The notes: generated from the sequence alone by a model not told the origin. 64,000 bases of DNA from Pararhizobium sp. YC-54 (GCF_025847205.1 NZ_JAOYTH010000003.1:62001-126000); one strand, 5' to 3'. Positions 27,531 to 40,113 are shown, counted from the first letter of the stretch. Translations and numbers: made by a program.

Positions 27531-27938
27531 TCAGAACGCGACGAGTATACCGTTCAGCTGGGTCAGCTCGGTCAGAAACGTCTCGACGCGAGTACGATGC
27601 TCGTCGCTGTGCGCGCCGTCCTGAAGTTCGTTCTTCGCCGCCTCGATGCGCTTTTCGATGGCGGCACGATCAGCCTCCTCGGCCGGAACAGCCGATTCGG
27701 CCAGCAGCGTGCAACCCGTCGGCAGGATGTCGGCAAAACCGCCGAACACAATATAGCGAGTTACCTTGCCGTCGATGCCCTTGACTGTCACGACGCCCGG
27801 CTTGATCGTCGTCATCGTCGGTGCGTGATTGGCCATGACGGTCATCTCGCCTTCCGTTGCCGGAAGGACGACTTCGCTGACGCGCTCGGAAAGCAACAGG
27901 CGCTCCGGAGAGACGAGTTCGAAATTGAAATCAGCCAT
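27531..27938 (-). CDS. atpC: ATP synthase epsilon subunit
   Basis: A 135-residue F1 epsilon subunit, part of the central stalk and inhibitor of ATP hydrolysis. The N-terminal beta-sandwich begins MADFNFELVSPERLLLSERV with the family pattern EGEMTVMANHAPTMTTIKPG; the C-terminal helices are short. Last gene of atpHAGDC; an intrinsic terminator follows. Confidence 0.96.
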   Translation of the reverse strand: MADFNFELVSPERLLLSERVSEVVLPATEGEMTVMANHAPTMTTIKPGVVTVKGIDGKVTRYIVFGGFADILPTGCTLLAESAVPAEEADRAAIEKRIEAAKNELQDGAHSDEHRTRVETFLTELTQLNGILVAF

Positions 27939-28066
27939 GATCATTCGCTTCTTTTGGCGCTACCGGCGAGAAACCCCGGCAGAAAATCCCGTTCGGCGCG
28001 GCCGGGCACGTGCCAGCCGCAGCGAGTGACGACCGGGGCACCGCTCGGCGCCCCGGTCGAAAGTCA

Positions 28067-29653
<1,587 letters not shown>

Positions 29654-30535
29654 TTAGAGCGCTTCCGCGCCCGAAATGATTTCAATGAGTTCCTTGGTGA
29701 TCTGAGCCTGGCGCTGACGGTTGTAGGACAGCGTCAGCTTGTTGATCATTTCACCGGCATTGCGCGTGGCGTTGTCCATCGCGCTCATTTTGGCACCCAT
29801 TTCACCGGCAACATTTTCGAGCAGAGCCCGGAAAACCTGCACCGAAATGTTGCGCGGAATAAGATCACTGAGGATCTCGCCCGCATCTGGCTCGTATTCG
29901 TAGATCGCAGCCGCCGCGTCAGTCGATGCCGCTTCCGCCGGAACGGCAGCAGGGATCAGCTGAAGTGCAGTCGGAACCTGCGAAATGACCGATTTGAATT
30001 CCGAATAGAACAGCGTGCAGACATCGAACTCGTTCTTTTCGAACAGGCCGATGACCTTCTTGCCAATCTGGTCAGCGTTTTCAAACCCGATCTTCTTGAC
30101 TTCACGCAGATCGACGCGGTCGATGATCAGCGACGCGAATTCGCGGCGCAGGATATCGAAGCCTTTCTTGCCGACGCAGATGATCTTCACCGTCTTGCCT
30201 TCGGCAAGCAGCTTGCGCACGTGGTCGCGGGCAAAGCGGGCGATCTGGCTGTTGAAGCCGCCGCAAAGACCGCGTTCCGCCGTGCAGACCACGAGCAGAT
30301 GCGTCTGGTTCTGACCGTTGCCGGTCATCAGGCGAGGCGCACTGTCATCCGAACCGACAGCGGCGGCGATGTTCGAAAGAACCGCGCTCATCCGCTGCGA
30401 GTAAGGCCGTGCGGCCTCGGCCGCCTCCTGGGCACGCCGAAGCTTCGCCGCGGCGACCATTTTCATCGCCTTGGTGATCTTCTGCGTCGCCTTGACGGAG
30501 GCGATCCTGTTTTTCAGATCCTTAAGTGAAGGCAT
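29654..30535 (-). CDS. atpG: ATP synthase gamma subunit
   Basis: A 293-residue rotor shaft of F1. Conserved N-terminus ([20 protein letters not shown]) and C-terminus ([20 protein letters not shown]) helices form the coiled coil; the [16 protein letters not shown] segment is the family signature. Third gene of the operon, 27 bases after atpA and 24 bases before atpD. Confidence 0.96.
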   Translation of the reverse strand: MPSLKDLKNRIASVKATQKITKAMKMVAAAKLRRAQEAAEAARPYSQRMSAVLSNIAAAVGSDDSAPRLMTGNGQNQTHLLVVCTAERGLCGGFNSQIARFARDHVRKLLAEGKTVKIICVGKKGFDILRREFASLIIDRVDLREVKKIGFENADQIGKKVIGLFEKNEFDVCTLFYSEFKSVISQVPTALQLIPAAVPAEAASTDAAAAIYEYEPDAGEILSDLIPRNISVQVFRALLENVAGEMGAKMSAMDNATRNAGEMINKLTLSYNRQRQAQITKELIEIISGAEAL

Positions 30536-30562
30536 CCGTTATCCGTCCTAAATGGAACCCGA

Positions 30563-32092
30563 TCAGGCGAAGGATTTCGCAAACGTGTCGATGGCAGCCT
30601 TGAGCTTGCCCTTGACGTCGTCGCTGATAGCCTTGTCCTTGCGGATAGCCTCAAGAATGTCCTTGCCTTCGGACCGCATGTACGAGAGCAGACCCTGCTC
30701 GAACGCGCCAACCTTGTTGACGGCGATCTTGTCGAGGTAGCCGTTCACGCCGGCGAAGATGACCGCGACCTGCTCTTCCGTCTTCAGCGGCGAGAACTGC
30801 GGCTGCTTCAGGAGTTCGGTCAGGCGTGCACCGCGGTTCAAAAGGCGCTGCGTCGCAGCGTCAAGGTCCGAACCGAACTGGGCAAACGCTGCCATTTCGC
30901 GATACTGGGCGAGTTCACCCTTGATCGAGCCGGCAACCTGCTTCATCGCCTTGACCTGAGCGGCCGAACCGACGCGGGAAACCGACAGACCGACGTTAAC
31001 GGCCGGACGGATACCCTGGTAGAACAGGTCCGTTTCAAGGAAGATCTGGCCGTCGGTGATCGAGATCACGTTGGTCGGAATGAACGCCGAAACGTCGTTA
31101 CCCTGGGTTTCGATAACCGGCAGAGCCGTCAGCGAACCGGCGCCCTTTTCGTCAGAGAGCTTTGCAGCGCGCTCGAGAAGGCGGGAGTGCAGGTAGAAAA
31201 CGTCGCCCGGATAAGCTTCGCGGCCCGGAGGACGGCGCAGAAGAAGCGACATCTGACGGTAGGCGACAGCCTGTTTGGAAAGGTCGTCATAGCCGATCAG
31301 CGCGTGCATGCCGTTGTCGCGGAAATATTCGCCCATGGTAGCGCCGGCGAACGGTGCGAGATACTGCATCGGAGCAGGATCGGACGCCGTTGCGGCAATG
31401 ATGATCGAATACTTCAGTGCGCCGCGCTCTTCGAGCACCTTGACGAACTGGGCAACCGTCGAACGCTTCTGGCCGATGGCGACGTAGACGCAATACAGCT
31501 TTTCAGCATCCGGGCCATTGTCGTGAATGGCCTTCTGGTTGAGGATCGTGTCGAGAATGATGGCGGTCTTGCCGGTCTGACGGTCGCCGATGACCAGCTC
31601 GCGCTGGCCGCGGCCGACCGGGATCAGAGCGTCGATGGCCTTGAGGCCGGTCGACATCGGCTCATGAACCGACTTGCGCGGGATGATGCCCGGCGCCTTG
31701 ACGTCAACACGCGAGCGCTGCTTGGCATTGATCGGGCCCTTGCCGTCGATCGGATTGCCGAGCGCGTCGACGACGCGGCCGAGCAGTTCCGGACCAACCG
31801 GTACGTCAACGATGGCGCCGGTCCGCTTGACGGTGTCGCCTTCCTTGATTTCGCGGTCGGCGCCGAAAATAACGACACCAACGTTGTCGGCTTCAAGGTT
31901 CAGCGCCATGCCGCGAATTCCACCCGGGAATTCGACCATCTCACCTGCCTGGACATTGTCCAGACCGTAGACGCGGGCAATACCGTCACCGACGGAAAGC
32001 ACTTGACCGACTTCGGAGACAACTGCCTCCTGGCCGAAGTTTTTGATTTGATCTTTAAGAATTGCGGAAATTTCCGCGGCGCGGATATCCAT
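30563..32092 (-). CDS. atpA: ATP synthase alpha subunit
   Basis: The non-catalytic nucleotide-binding F1 subunit, 509 residues. P-loop [10 protein letters not shown] and the alpha signature [17 protein letters not shown] are present. Its start overlaps the atpH stop (TGATG), giving translational coupling. Normal length. Confidence 0.97.
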   Translation of the reverse strand: MDIRAAEISAILKDQIKNFGQEAVVSEVGQVLSVGDGIARVYGLDNVQAGEMVEFPGGIRGMALNLEADNVGVVIFGADREIKEGDTVKRTGAIVDVPVGPELLGRVVDALGNPIDGKGPINAKQRSRVDVKAPGIIPRKSVHEPMSTGLKAIDALIPVGRGQRELVIGDRQTGKTAIILDTILNQKAIHDNGPDAEKLYCVYVAIGQKRSTVAQFVKVLEERGALKYSIIIAATASDPAPMQYLAPFAGATMGEYFRDNGMHALIGYDDLSKQAVAYRQMSLLLRRPPGREAYPGDVFYLHSRLLERAAKLSDEKGAGSLTALPVIETQGNDVSAFIPTNVISITDGQIFLETDLFYQGIRPAVNVGLSVSRVGSAAQVKAMKQVAGSIKGELAQYREMAAFAQFGSDLDAATQRLLNRGARLTELLKQPQFSPLKTEEQVAVIFAGVNGYLDKIAVNKVGAFEQGLLSYMRSEGKDILEAIRKDKAISDDVKGKLKAAIDTFAKSFA

Positions 32093-32658
32093 CAGCCGAC
32101 CTCTTTCAGTGCAAGCTTAAGGCTAGAAAGCTTTGTGCGAAGGGAAGTGTCAATCTGGCGGGACCCGACCTTGACGATCAGACCACCGAGAATAGAGGGT
32201 TCAACCGTGACGTTGAGCGTCACGTCTTTGCCGGTGACGCCCTTGAGCGCCGCCTTCAATTCAGTCTGCTGCGCTGCCGTCAGGGCATGAGCCGAAGTCA
32301 CGTCTGCAGAAACTTCGCCGCGATGACGGGCGGCGGTTTCGCGATAGGACTTGACGATGCCGGGCACCGCGAACAGGCGGCGATTGCGAGCAACCACCTT
32401 CAGGAAGTTACCGACCAAACCTGTAATTCCGGCCTTTGCGACGATCGCGGAAATAGCCTTGAACTGGTCGTCGGCAGAAAAGATCGGGCTGACGATTAGG
32501 CGCTTCAGGTCGGCGCTCTCGTTGATCAGCGACTGGAACTTGTCCAGATCCGCTCCTACGCTCTCCACCGAACCCGCCTCCAGTGCGAGGTCGAAAAGCG
32601 AAGACGCGTACCTTTCTGCAACACCGGAAATAAGCTGGGATGTGTCTGCCACGGGCAC
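32092..32658 (-). CDS. atpH: ATP synthase delta subunit
   Basis: A 188-residue peripheral-stalk subunit (OSCP homologue) that links F1 to the F0 b subunits. The GTG start at 32658 gives [12 protein letters not shown], the N-terminus typical for rhizobia. Conserved C-terminal region [19 protein letters not shown]. First gene of the operon; the promoter must lie in the 260-base gap upstream, which holds AT-rich sequence at 32690-32745. Confidence 0.95.
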   Translation of the reverse strand: MPVADTSQLISGVAERYASSLFDLALEAGSVESVGADLDKFQSLINESADLKRLIVSPIFSADDQFKAISAIVAKAGITGLVGNFLKVVARNRRLFAVPGIVKSYRETAARHRGEVSADVTSAHALTAAQQTELKAALKGVTGKDVTLNVTVEPSILGGLIVKVGSRQIDTSLRTKLSSLKLALKEVG

Positions 32659-32921
32659 AAGCTTCTCTTATTTTAATTCAAGGGCGATGTCTGCGGAGAA
32701 CCGTAAACCCAACACGTTGAATTTGTTGCTATATTTTAAAGGACATGCAGGCCGGGCGGCCTGTTTCCCCCACAAGTCGCGGTTCGTCTAGCATAGGATA
32801 TCTGGACTCGCAACACGCGAAGCGCACGAATGCGCTTAGTTCAGCCCGGTTTGGCCAAATTTTGACAAAAATGGGGTATGAGCTGACGAGGTCCACACTG
32901 CAGGGCCTTTAGTGGCCGGGC

Positions 32922-33308
32922 TCAGACAAAGCCGAAGACATAGGCCAAGGGTAAGGCCGAAAGCACGATCTGGACGCTCAAATACAACCAATTCACAATC
33001 GTATTGCCGCTGTCCGACAGCATCGACAGGATGCGTCCGAATGCCGCAAGCGCAAAGGCGGCGCCGAGCGCCAGGTAAACCATCGGCTGGGCAAGCAGCA
33101 GGGCTGCGATGCCAAGACCAAGGTGAAAGCCGCCCATCGTCGAACGCGCTTCCGCATACCCGCCGCGCCGGCCTTCGCGAAGATCGATCCCCAGAGCCCG
33201 AAAAGCGATGCCCGGCGCAAACAGGAAAATCAGCCCGAGCAGCGACGTCACCACGGCTGCGCAGAACGCCAGGAACTCTCCCGTTTCCGCCGGAATGTAG
33301 AACTCCAT
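32922..33308 (-). CDS. small four-helix membrane protein (DUF4345-like)
   Basis: A 128-residue integral membrane protein with four helices (about residues 10-30, 50-70, 72-92, 105-127). EARSTMGGFHLGLG and LAAFGRILSML resemble the DUF4345 family, from memory. ATG 33308 and GTG 33311 are both served by GGGGAG. It lies between priA and atpH on the same strand; no functional link is evident. Confidence 0.72.
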   Translation of the reverse strand: MEFYIPAETGEFLAFCAAVVTSLLGLIFLFAPGIAFRALGIDLREGRRGGYAEARSTMGGFHLGLGIAALLLAQPMVYLALGAAFALAAFGRILSMLSDSGNTIVNWLYLSVQIVLSALPLAYVFGFV

Positions 33309-33518
33309 CACATATGCTCCCCGCTCGATCAGCCGATTCGCTTATCGCACAGACGGATTCTGCCTGGAAGACTGCAGTATCTTTTCCGGACGTGGCAGTG
33401 AATAAGTGCGCGGGGCAATATGCATCCGTATGAATTTCCACACATTAAATCCCTTCTCACATTCAAATGCGGGAAAAGAGGGATAATCTTATGCCAACTC
33501 ACGCAGTCCGTTACACCC

Positions 33519-35723
33519 TCACAGAAAGCTCTGCGGATCGATATCCAGCTGGACGCTGACCGACCCGCGCACCTTCGGGCCGTTCGCCATCATCGTTTTC
33601 ACGAATGCCTGCATGTCGCTGTTGCGGCGGCCGTGCACCAGCAGCCGGAACCGGTGGCGGCCGCGGATCAGCGCCAGCGGGGCCTCGGCTGGACCCAGGA
33701 TACTGATGCCGCTGACCTTGGGGGCAGCCTGCCGCAAGCCGCGGGCATGCCCTTCCGCGTCGGCGCGGGTATCGGCCGAGACGATGATCGAGGCAAGGCG
33801 TCCGAACGGCGGCAAAAGCGCCTTTTCCCGTTCGCTGATCTCGCGCTCGTAGAACGCTTCAGAATCACCCGAAACGATCGCCTGCATTACCGGGTGCTGC
33901 GGCTGGTAGGTCTGCAGCAGCCCGAGGCTCTTCAGGCCGGTACGCCCGGCCCGGCCCGTCACCTGGCTAAGCAACTGGAATGTCCGCTCGGCCGCACGCG
34001 GATCGCCATTGGCAAGGCCGATATCCGCATCGACGATGCCGACGAAGGTCATCATCGGAAAGTTATGCCCCTTGGCAACCAGCTGGGTGCCGACGACGAT
34101 ATCCGCCTCGCCCTTGGCTATGGCCTCCAGTTCCAGCCGTAGCCGCTTGACGCCCATCAGGTCGGAGGACAGCACGATGGTGCGGGCATCAGGAAAATGC
34201 CGGTCGACCTCTTCGGCGATCCGCTCGACGCCCGGGCCGCAGGCGACCAGATGATCGAGCGTGCCGCATTCCGGGCAGCTCTCCGGCGTCTTTTGCGCAT
34301 AGCCGCAATGATGGCACTGGATCTGGCCGCGAAACCGGTGCTCGACCAGCCAGCTGGAGCAATCCGGGCACTGGAAACGATGGCCGCAGACACGGCAGAG
34401 CGTCAGCGGCGCATATCCACGCCGGTTGAGAAACAGCAGCGCCTGCTCGCCGCGCTCGACCGCCTTGCCGATATAACGCAGCAGCACCGGCGACAGGAAG
34501 CCGCCGCGCTCCGGCGGGTGCCTGCGCATGTCGACGAGGCCGAGATCCGGCAGCGCCGCATCGCCAAAGCGCGTCGGCAGGTGGATCGGGTTGTAACGGC
34601 CGAGATCGCCGTTGACCCGGCTTTCCACCGATGGCGTCGCCGATACCAGCACAATCGGGAACTCGCCGATCCGGGCCCTGACCACCGCCATGTCGCGGGC
34701 ATTGTAAAAGACGCGGTCCTCCTGCTTGTAGGCCGGATCATGCTCCTCATCGACAATAATGAGACCGAGATTTTCGAACGGCAGGAACAGTGCCGAGCGG
34801 GCACCGGCCACGACCCGCACGCCGCCCTCCGTCACCTGCCGCCAGACTTTTTCACGGGTGCGCGGCGCAAGGTCGGAATGCCATTCGGCCGGTTTCGAGC
34901 CGAAACGGTCCTGGAAGCGTTCGAGGAAACTCGCCGTCAGCGCAATTTCCGGCAGGAGGATCAGCACCTGCTTACCGGCCTTCAACGTTGCGGCGATCGC
35001 CTCGAAATAGACCTCGGTCTTGCCCGAGCCGGTAATGCCGTCGATCAGCGACACGGAAAACCCGCCGGCATCGACGCTTTCCAGCAGATCGATGGCCGCC
35101 TGCTTCTGCGGCCCTTCAAGCCGGTGTTCCACATAGTCGGGATCGGGGGCGGCCACGACCGGCGGCGGCGGCATGAAGACGGTCTCGAACACCCCTTGCG
35201 CCGTCAATCCGTCGATGACGCTGGACGACGTCCCGGCCGCATGGGCAAGACCCGACCGCGTCCAGGTAAACCCGTTGTCGGCCGTTGCGATCACCCGTTC
35301 GCGCGCCGATGTCATCCGCTCCGGCCGGGTATCGGTCAGCCGCAAGCCTTCGATCATCGGCTCGGGGTCGAAAGCGGCCGGCGCACGTAGCGCCATGCGG
35401 GCAACGAGGCCGGGCGGCGAAACGGTGTAGGTGGCGACCCAATCAAGAAAGGTGCGCATGTCCTTTGCCAGCGGCGGGCAATCAAAAACCTGGGTGATCG
35501 GCTTCAATTTCTTCGCATCGACGCTTCCATCATCGACACCGTCCCAGACGACGCCCACGACCTGACGCGGGCCGAGCGGCACCTGGACGATCGATCCCGG
35601 CTCGACCGCCATTCCCTCCGGAACGGCATAGGAGTATGCTTTCGGGGCGGGCATCGGCACCAGAACGGGCACGACGCGGCGGGCGAACAGGTCGTCAAAC
35701 AAATCGGTCGAATCTTCAGTCAT
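33519..35723 (-). CDS. priA: primosomal protein N' (replication restart helicase)
   Basis: A 734-residue DEAH-type helicase that reloads the replisome at stalled forks. N-terminal 3'-DNA-binding domain (1-110), then the helicase core with GITGSGKTEVYFE and IVDEEHDPAYK, and a zinc module of paired Cys motifs (CRVCGHRFQCPDC, CHHCGY, CPECG) between the helicase lobes. C-terminal QVTGRAGR is helicase motif VI. It is divergent from the transaldolase gene (82 bases). Confidence 0.96.
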   Translation of the reverse strand: MTEDSTDLFDDLFARRVVPVLVPMPAPKAYSYAVPEGMAVEPGSIVQVPLGPRQVVGVVWDGVDDGSVDAKKLKPITQVFDCPPLAKDMRTFLDWVATYTVSPPGLVARMALRAPAAFDPEPMIEGLRLTDTRPERMTSARERVIATADNGFTWTRSGLAHAAGTSSSVIDGLTAQGVFETVFMPPPPVVAAPDPDYVEHRLEGPQKQAAIDLLESVDAGGFSVSLIDGITGSGKTEVYFEAIAATLKAGKQVLILLPEIALTASFLERFQDRFGSKPAEWHSDLAPRTREKVWRQVTEGGVRVVAGARSALFLPFENLGLIIVDEEHDPAYKQEDRVFYNARDMAVVRARIGEFPIVLVSATPSVESRVNGDLGRYNPIHLPTRFGDAALPDLGLVDMRRHPPERGGFLSPVLLRYIGKAVERGEQALLFLNRRGYAPLTLCRVCGHRFQCPDCSSWLVEHRFRGQIQCHHCGYAQKTPESCPECGTLDHLVACGPGVERIAEEVDRHFPDARTIVLSSDLMGVKRLRLELEAIAKGEADIVVGTQLVAKGHNFPMMTFVGIVDADIGLANGDPRAAERTFQLLSQVTGRAGRTGLKSLGLLQTYQPQHPVMQAIVSGDSEAFYEREISEREKALLPPFGRLASIIVSADTRADAEGHARGLRQAAPKVSGISILGPAEAPLALIRGRHRFRLLVHGRRNSDMQAFVKTMMANGPKVRGSVSVQLDIDPQSFL

Positions 35724-35805
35724 CGGCCGTGACCTTGCCTCCGGATTGCGTTAAAGAAAACCCCGAAACATCAAGCAGCCCCCCGCATCCCAAGGGAGAA
35801 TACAA

Positions 35806-36459
35806 ATGAAGTTTTTTGTCGATACAGCCGATGTGAACGAAATCCGGGAGTTGAACGACCTGGGTCTCGTCGACGGCGTGACGACCAATCCCTCGCTGAT
35901 CCTCAAGTCCGGCCGCAACATCCTCGAAGTGACCAAGGAAATCTGCGGCATCGTCGACGGCCCGGTTTCGGCCGAAGTCGCCGCGACCGATTACGAAACG
36001 ATCATGAAGGAAGCGGCCGTCATTTCGAAGATCGCCGACAATATCTGCATCAAGGTGCCGCTGACGCTGGATGGCCTCAAGGCCTGCAAGAACCTGTCGT
36101 CGGATGGTCACCTGACCAACGTGACGCTGTGCTTCTCGGCCAACCAGGCCCTGCTCGCCGCCAAGGCCGGCGCTACCTTCGTATCGCCTTTCGTCGGCCG
36201 CCTCGACGACATCGCCTTCGACGGCATGGACCTGATCCGCGAAATCCGCCAGATCTTCGACAATTACGGCTACGAGACCGAAATCCTCGCCGCCTCCATC
36301 CGCACGGTCAACCATGTCAAGGAAGCAGCCCTGATCGGCGCCGACGTCATCACCGCCCCGCCGGCAACGCTGAAGGCGCTGGTCAAGCACCCGCTGACCG
36401 ACAAGGGCCTCGAAACCTTCCTGGCCGACTGGGCCAAGACCGGCCAGAAGATCGCCTGA
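35806..36459 (+). CDS. tal: transaldolase, small TalC/FSA type
   Basis: A 217-residue single-domain TIM-barrel aldolase of the fructose-6-phosphate aldolase/TalC class. [20 protein letters not shown] at the N-terminus and the Schiff-base Lys in ICIKVPLT identify it. It functions in the non-oxidative pentose phosphate pathway. A textbook terminator follows. Confidence 0.93.
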   Translation: MKFFVDTADVNEIRELNDLGLVDGVTTNPSLILKSGRNILEVTKEICGIVDGPVSAEVAATDYETIMKEAAVISKIADNICIKVPLTLDGLKACKNLSSDGHLTNVTLCFSANQALLAAKAGATFVSPFVGRLDDIAFDGMDLIREIRQIFDNYGYETEILAASIRTVNHVKEAALIGADVITAPPATLKALVKHPLTDKGLETFLADWAKTGQKIA

Positions 36460-36483
36460 TTTTTTTCGGACATCGAATGAACG

Positions 36484-36518
36484 AAGCCCCGCGAGACGAT
36501 CGCGGGGCTTTCCTTTTT
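36484..36518 (+). terminator. intrinsic terminator after transaldolase
   Basis: AAGCCCCGCGA and complement with a GACGA loop, followed by TCCTTTTT. Confidence 0.92.
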
Positions 36519-36536
36519 AATCTGCATGACGCGGAT

Positions 36537-37463
36537 TTACCCGGTCGCCTCCGGCAACGGAACCGGATTGCAAAACCGGGCATCGGCATCATCCGCCAGA
36601 TCGACCACCGTGTGCCGTTCCAGGGCTCGCGTCACCTCGATCGGATCGCCATCCAGCGCATCCGGCTGGATCAGGTTGCCGATGGTGAAATCGAACACGT
36701 CGCCCTTCTTGTTCAAAAGCTCGTGGAACACCGTCATGTCGCGCAGCTCGGTTGACCATTTGGCCAGCCAGTAGAACAGCCCGGAATTGCGTGCCGACAT
36801 ATGCACCGGCAGGATCGGCAGATTGTACTTGCGGGCAAAGCCGACGGCCGAGGCCTTCCACGGCCGCTCGTTGAGTTTTCCGTCTGCCCAATAGGCGATG
36901 CGGCCGGAGGGAAACAGCACCGTCGCCTTGCCTTCCGAGATCGCTCGGTTGGTGATCTGCAGCGTTTCGCGCGCTTTCAGCTTGCTCTTGTAATCCTCGC
37001 GCCACTCGACCGGAATGACCATTTCGACGAAACGCGGATTGACGCGGATCGCATCGCGATTGGCAAAGAACATCATGTCGGGGCGGCGGGTTTTCAAAAG
37101 ATCGAAGACGGCAATACCATCAGCAATACCGGTCGGATGGTTGCTCACCAGGAGAAAGCCGCCTCTTTCGGGGATGCGCTCTTCATTGCGCACGCGGATA
37201 TCCAGAGACAGGGTCTGGCTCAGATGTTCGAAGGCCTGGAAGCCCGGTGCATTGGCAACGGCATCGGCAAACTCGATCGCCTTGCGGTAATTCAGCACGG
37301 TATAGAGAAACGGCCGCATGACCGGCCAGAGCGGATGTTTGACGATCCGCTGGCCGCGTTCCGCAATCAGCATATCGACGATATGGCCGGGCTGCCCCTG
37401 CGACACCAGCGCGACCGTCTCTGCGAAATAGGTGAAACCGCTTGCCGAATCCCGTCGCGCCAT
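36537..37463 (-). CDS. PlsC-type lysophospholipid acyltransferase family protein
   Basis: A 308-residue acyltransferase-like protein. SNHPTGIADGIAVFDLL contains the HX4D catalytic motif, and FPSGRIAYW corresponds to the family's FPEG(T/R)-type motif. It probably acylates a lysophospholipid or other lipid at the inner membrane; ornithine-lipid or haemolysin-type acyltransferases (OlsA/OlsB) are alternatives. ATG 37463 follows GGAAGAAG; the longer frame adds 29 residues without support. Confidence 0.82.
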   Translation of the reverse strand: MARRDSASGFTYFAETVALVSQGQPGHIVDMLIAERGQRIVKHPLWPVMRPFLYTVLNYRKAIEFADAVANAPGFQAFEHLSQTLSLDIRVRNEERIPERGGFLLVSNHPTGIADGIAVFDLLKTRRPDMMFFANRDAIRVNPRFVEMVIPVEWREDYKSKLKARETLQITNRAISEGKATVLFPSGRIAYWADGKLNERPWKASAVGFARKYNLPILPVHMSARNSGLFYWLAKWSTELRDMTVFHELLNKKGDVFDFTIGNLIQPDALDGDPIEVTRALERHTVVDLADDADARFCNPVPLPEATG

Positions 37464-37594
37464 CGCTTCTTCCGTCTCGTCTTCGCCTGAGCTATCGCAG
37501 TTGAATATGATCCGAGCATGACAAATTCCAAGGGCCGTTAGGAAAAACATAACCGGCTGGCGCGCAGAGTCGCGACCATCTGAAATTGTGGAGC

Positions 37595-38536
37595 ATGGCT
37601 GTGAACGAACTGCTGATCATAGGCCATCCCGAGCTGATGGCCGAGCGCCAGCGCTGGCTTTCAGCCCTTGGCGAAGAACGGCGCCTGTCGGACAAGACTG
37701 TCGAGGCCTATGAGCGCGACACGCGGCAGTTCCTGCATTTTCTCACCGGGCACCTCAGCGGTCCTGCCCGGCTCTGCGATATCAGCGCGCTGCGGCCCGG
37801 CGACCTGCGTGGCTTTCTGGCTTCCCGCCGAAGGGACGGCGCCGGCGCGAGAACCCTTGGCCGCGGGCTCGCGGGTCTACGCTCCTTTCTGCGCTATCTG
37901 GAAAAGAAAGGCCTCTCGAACGCCGCCGGCGCCTCTGCCGTGCGCTCGCCGAAACAGCCGAAATCGCTGCCGAAACCGCTGACGGCGGTGGATGCGCTGC
38001 TGGTTGTCACCAGCGAGGCCCAGCTTGCCGAGGAGCCATGGATCGCCACCCGCAACGCGGCGGTCCTGACGCTGCTTTACGGCTGCGGCCTGCGCATTTC
38101 CGAAGCGCTGGACCTGACCCCAGCCGATTTTGCCGGAACGCCCAGCGCGCTGCGCATTCACGGCAAGGGCGGCAAGACCCGCGTCGTGCCGTTGATATCG
38201 GCGGCGATCGATGCCGTGCGGGCTTACGAAAAACTCTGCCCCTATCATCTGGCCGCGGATGGTCCGCTGTTTCGCGGCGCAAAGGGGGCTAAGCTGCAGG
38301 CGGGTATCATCCAGCGCGAGATGCAGAAGCTGCGCGGCGCACTCGGCCTGCCGGATACGGCGACACCGCATGCGCTACGCCATTCCTTCGCCACCCATCT
38401 TCTCGCCGGTGGCGGCGACTTGAGAACCATCCAGGAGCTGCTTGGCCATGCCAGCCTGTCGACGACGCAGGTCTATACCGGCGTCGATTCGGCGCGGCTG
38501 CTCGAAATCTACGACCGTGCCCATCCGCGCGCCTGA
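37595..38536 (+). CDS. xerC: tyrosine recombinase XerC
   Basis: A 313-residue site-specific recombinase resolving chromosome dimers at dif with XerD. The SAM-like N-terminal domain covers residues 1-110; the catalytic domain has Arg (GLRISEAL), Lys (GKGGKTR), His/Arg (HALRHSFATHLL), His (LGHASLS) and the nucleophile Tyr (TTQVYTGV). ATG 37595 is close to GGAG; GTG 37601 has better spacing. No integrase-associated attachment repeats are seen, so this is the housekeeping enzyme. Confidence 0.93.
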   Translation: MAVNELLIIGHPELMAERQRWLSALGEERRLSDKTVEAYERDTRQFLHFLTGHLSGPARLCDISALRPGDLRGFLASRRRDGAGARTLGRGLAGLRSFLRYLEKKGLSNAAGASAVRSPKQPKSLPKPLTAVDALLVVTSEAQLAEEPWIATRNAAVLTLLYGCGLRISEALDLTPADFAGTPSALRIHGKGGKTRVVPLISAAIDAVRAYEKLCPYHLAADGPLFRGAKGAKLQAGIIQREMQKLRGALGLPDTATPHALRHSFATHLLAGGGDLRTIQELLGHASLSTTQVYTGVDSARLLEIYDRAHPRA

Positions 38537-38544
38537 ATTTTGCC

Positions 38545-38562
38545 GGTTAATGCGCGTTAACC
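38545..38562 (+). promoter_or_regulatory. palindrome GGTTAA-N6-TTAACC upstream of the TraB-like gene
   Basis: A perfect dyad with TTAA half-sites six bases apart, followed by a third TTAA at 38570. It resembles a CtrA box but the spacing is six rather than seven, so regulator identity is open. Confidence 0.3.
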
Positions 38563-38632
38563 AGCTTTGTTAAATGGCCCGTGAGGCTCGGGCGTCTAGG
38601 ATCGGCGGATAGATGTTTCGCAGACGGGATCG

Positions 38633-39739
38633 ATGATGTTTCAGCACTTGGCAAAACCGGCACGCAGCCTGGCAAGTACACTGGCCGGGAAACTGGGCGA
38701 CAACGTCCTTGCGCTGATCGCCACGTTGCACGTTCTGTTCGCGCTCAGTCTGATCGTCACCCTGTTGTCGATATCACCGGCCCGCGCCGAAGACGCGTCC
38801 TGCGGCGGCAAGAACCTGATCGCCGAAATGCGCACCTCCGATCCGGCAAGGCTAGCGGCACTGGAAAAGGAAGCGGCGCGCATTGCCAACGGCAAGGGCA
38901 CATTCTGGAAGATCGAGAAGGCGGGCATCGCCCCATCCTATCTTCTCGGCACCATGCATGTGACCGACCCGCGCGTCCTGGCAATGCCTGCCGGTGCCAG
39001 CCAGGCCTACGATGCGGCAAAGACCGTCATCGTCGAATCCGACGAGATCGTTGACGACCGCAAGGCAGCGGCGGCGATCATGATGCAGCCGGGACTGACG
39101 ATGTTTGCCGACGGCAAGTCGATCAAGGATTTCCTCAAGCCGGAAGAGACCGAGAAGCTGGCGGCCGGACTGAAGGCGCGCGGCATCCCGCTGACGCTGG
39201 TTGCGAAAATGAAGCCGTGGATGATCGCAAGCTTCGTCGCCCTGCCCGCCTGCGAAATGAGCCGCAAGGCCGCCGGGGCCGCCTTCCTCGACAAGAAGCT
39301 CGCCGAAGACGCCCTGAAACAGGGCAAGAGCCTGAAAGGGCTGGAAACCATGGTCGAGCAATTGCAGGCGATGGATGCGCTGCCGGTGCAGTTTCATCTG
39401 GATGCGCTGATCGAGACGCTGGCGCTCGGCGACACCGTGACCGACGTGATGGAAACGACCACCGAACTCTATCTTTCCGGCGATACCGGCCTGATCATGC
39501 CGATGATGAAGGCCGTTTCGGAAGAGAAATCCACCGGGGACGATGCAGGCTATGCCGATTTCGAGCAGCGAATCATCACCGACCGCAACAGGATCATGGC
39601 GACCCGCGCCAGGCCGATCCTCGACGGCGGCGCCGTTTTCATGGCCGTCGGCGCCCTGCATCTGCCGGGAGACGAAGGCGTGATCGCGCTTTTGCGTAAG
39701 GACGGCTTTACCATCACCCGCATGTCGGCTGCCAACTGA
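38633..39739 (+). CDS. TraB/GumN-family protein
   Basis: A 368-residue protein with a hydrophobic segment near residues 24-47 ending SISPARA, which looks like a long signal peptide or anchor. The body matches the TraB/PrgY/GumN family: [15 protein letters not shown] near the start, [19 protein letters not shown] near the end. These proteins are predicted Tiki-like metalloproteases, with GTxH and GAxHL providing ligands. No substrate is known. ATG 38633 is immediately followed by a second ATG that is better spaced from GGGA. Confidence 0.85.
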   Translation: MMFQHLAKPARSLASTLAGKLGDNVLALIATLHVLFALSLIVTLLSISPARAEDASCGGKNLIAEMRTSDPARLAALEKEAARIANGKGTFWKIEKAGIAPSYLLGTMHVTDPRVLAMPAGASQAYDAAKTVIVESDEIVDDRKAAAAIMMQPGLTMFADGKSIKDFLKPEETEKLAAGLKARGIPLTLVAKMKPWMIASFVALPACEMSRKAAGAAFLDKKLAEDALKQGKSLKGLETMVEQLQAMDALPVQFHLDALIETLALGDTVTDVMETTTELYLSGDTGLIMPMMKAVSEEKSTGDDAGYADFEQRIITDRNRIMATRARPILDGGAVFMAVGALHLPGDEGVIALLRKDGFTITRMSAAN

Positions 39740-40113
39740 GTAATGCGCTCCCTCATTCCCCCAGCGGGGAAGTGCCGAGCGTATGCGAGGCAAGGGGAGC
39801 TTCGGCGAAGCCGGAGCTAACACGAGGCGGCGCCTTCGGGCCCCCTCATCCGGCCTTTCAGGCCACCTTTCCCCGCTGGGGAGAAGAGGGCGGGCGGCCA
39901 AAACGGCCTGCTGAAGGCTCCCGCCAGCGCATATGGAACGTTCGCAGGCACAGCAATTTTAGCTGTGACTCTTGCACCCGCGCCGTCTCTCTGCCTTTTT
40001 GCCAGCATAACCTGCGGCGGCCTGATTCGCGCCCGCTCCGCTTCGCATTCGATGCAGCTCCCGGAACGCGCTTCCACATGCCGGGGCCGCAGCCAGTCCA
40101 AGGAGACGACGAG
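39740..40113. other. 374-base gap with a mosaic repeat, then ftsZ2 leader
   Basis: The first 160 bases are repeat element (listed separately). The remainder (39898-40113) holds no gene; a small hairpin CAGC-AATTTTA-GCTG lies at 39951-39965. I see no CtrA box in front of ftsZ2. Confidence 0.5.
39746..39897. repeat. branched intergenic mosaic element (type B ends)
   Basis: Outer inverted segments CCCCCAGCGGGGAA (39758-39771) and TTTCCCCGCTGGGG (39868-39881) flank several inner hairpins (AGCTTCGGCGAAGC, GGCCTTTCAGGCC). The right half, CCCCCTCATCCGG to GAGAAGAGGGCGG, matches element B in the fds operon. It directly follows the TraB-like gene and may serve as its transcript end. Confidence 0.7.

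Noticed and set aside
32659..32921. Possible small RNA between atpH and the membrane protein gene
   Set aside because: Only a short GGCC hairpin is visible and no terminator or conserved structure supports it.
37595..38536. Tyrosine recombinase as a sign of a mobile element
   Set aside because: All features fit housekeeping XerC and no attachment repeats or foreign genes flank it.
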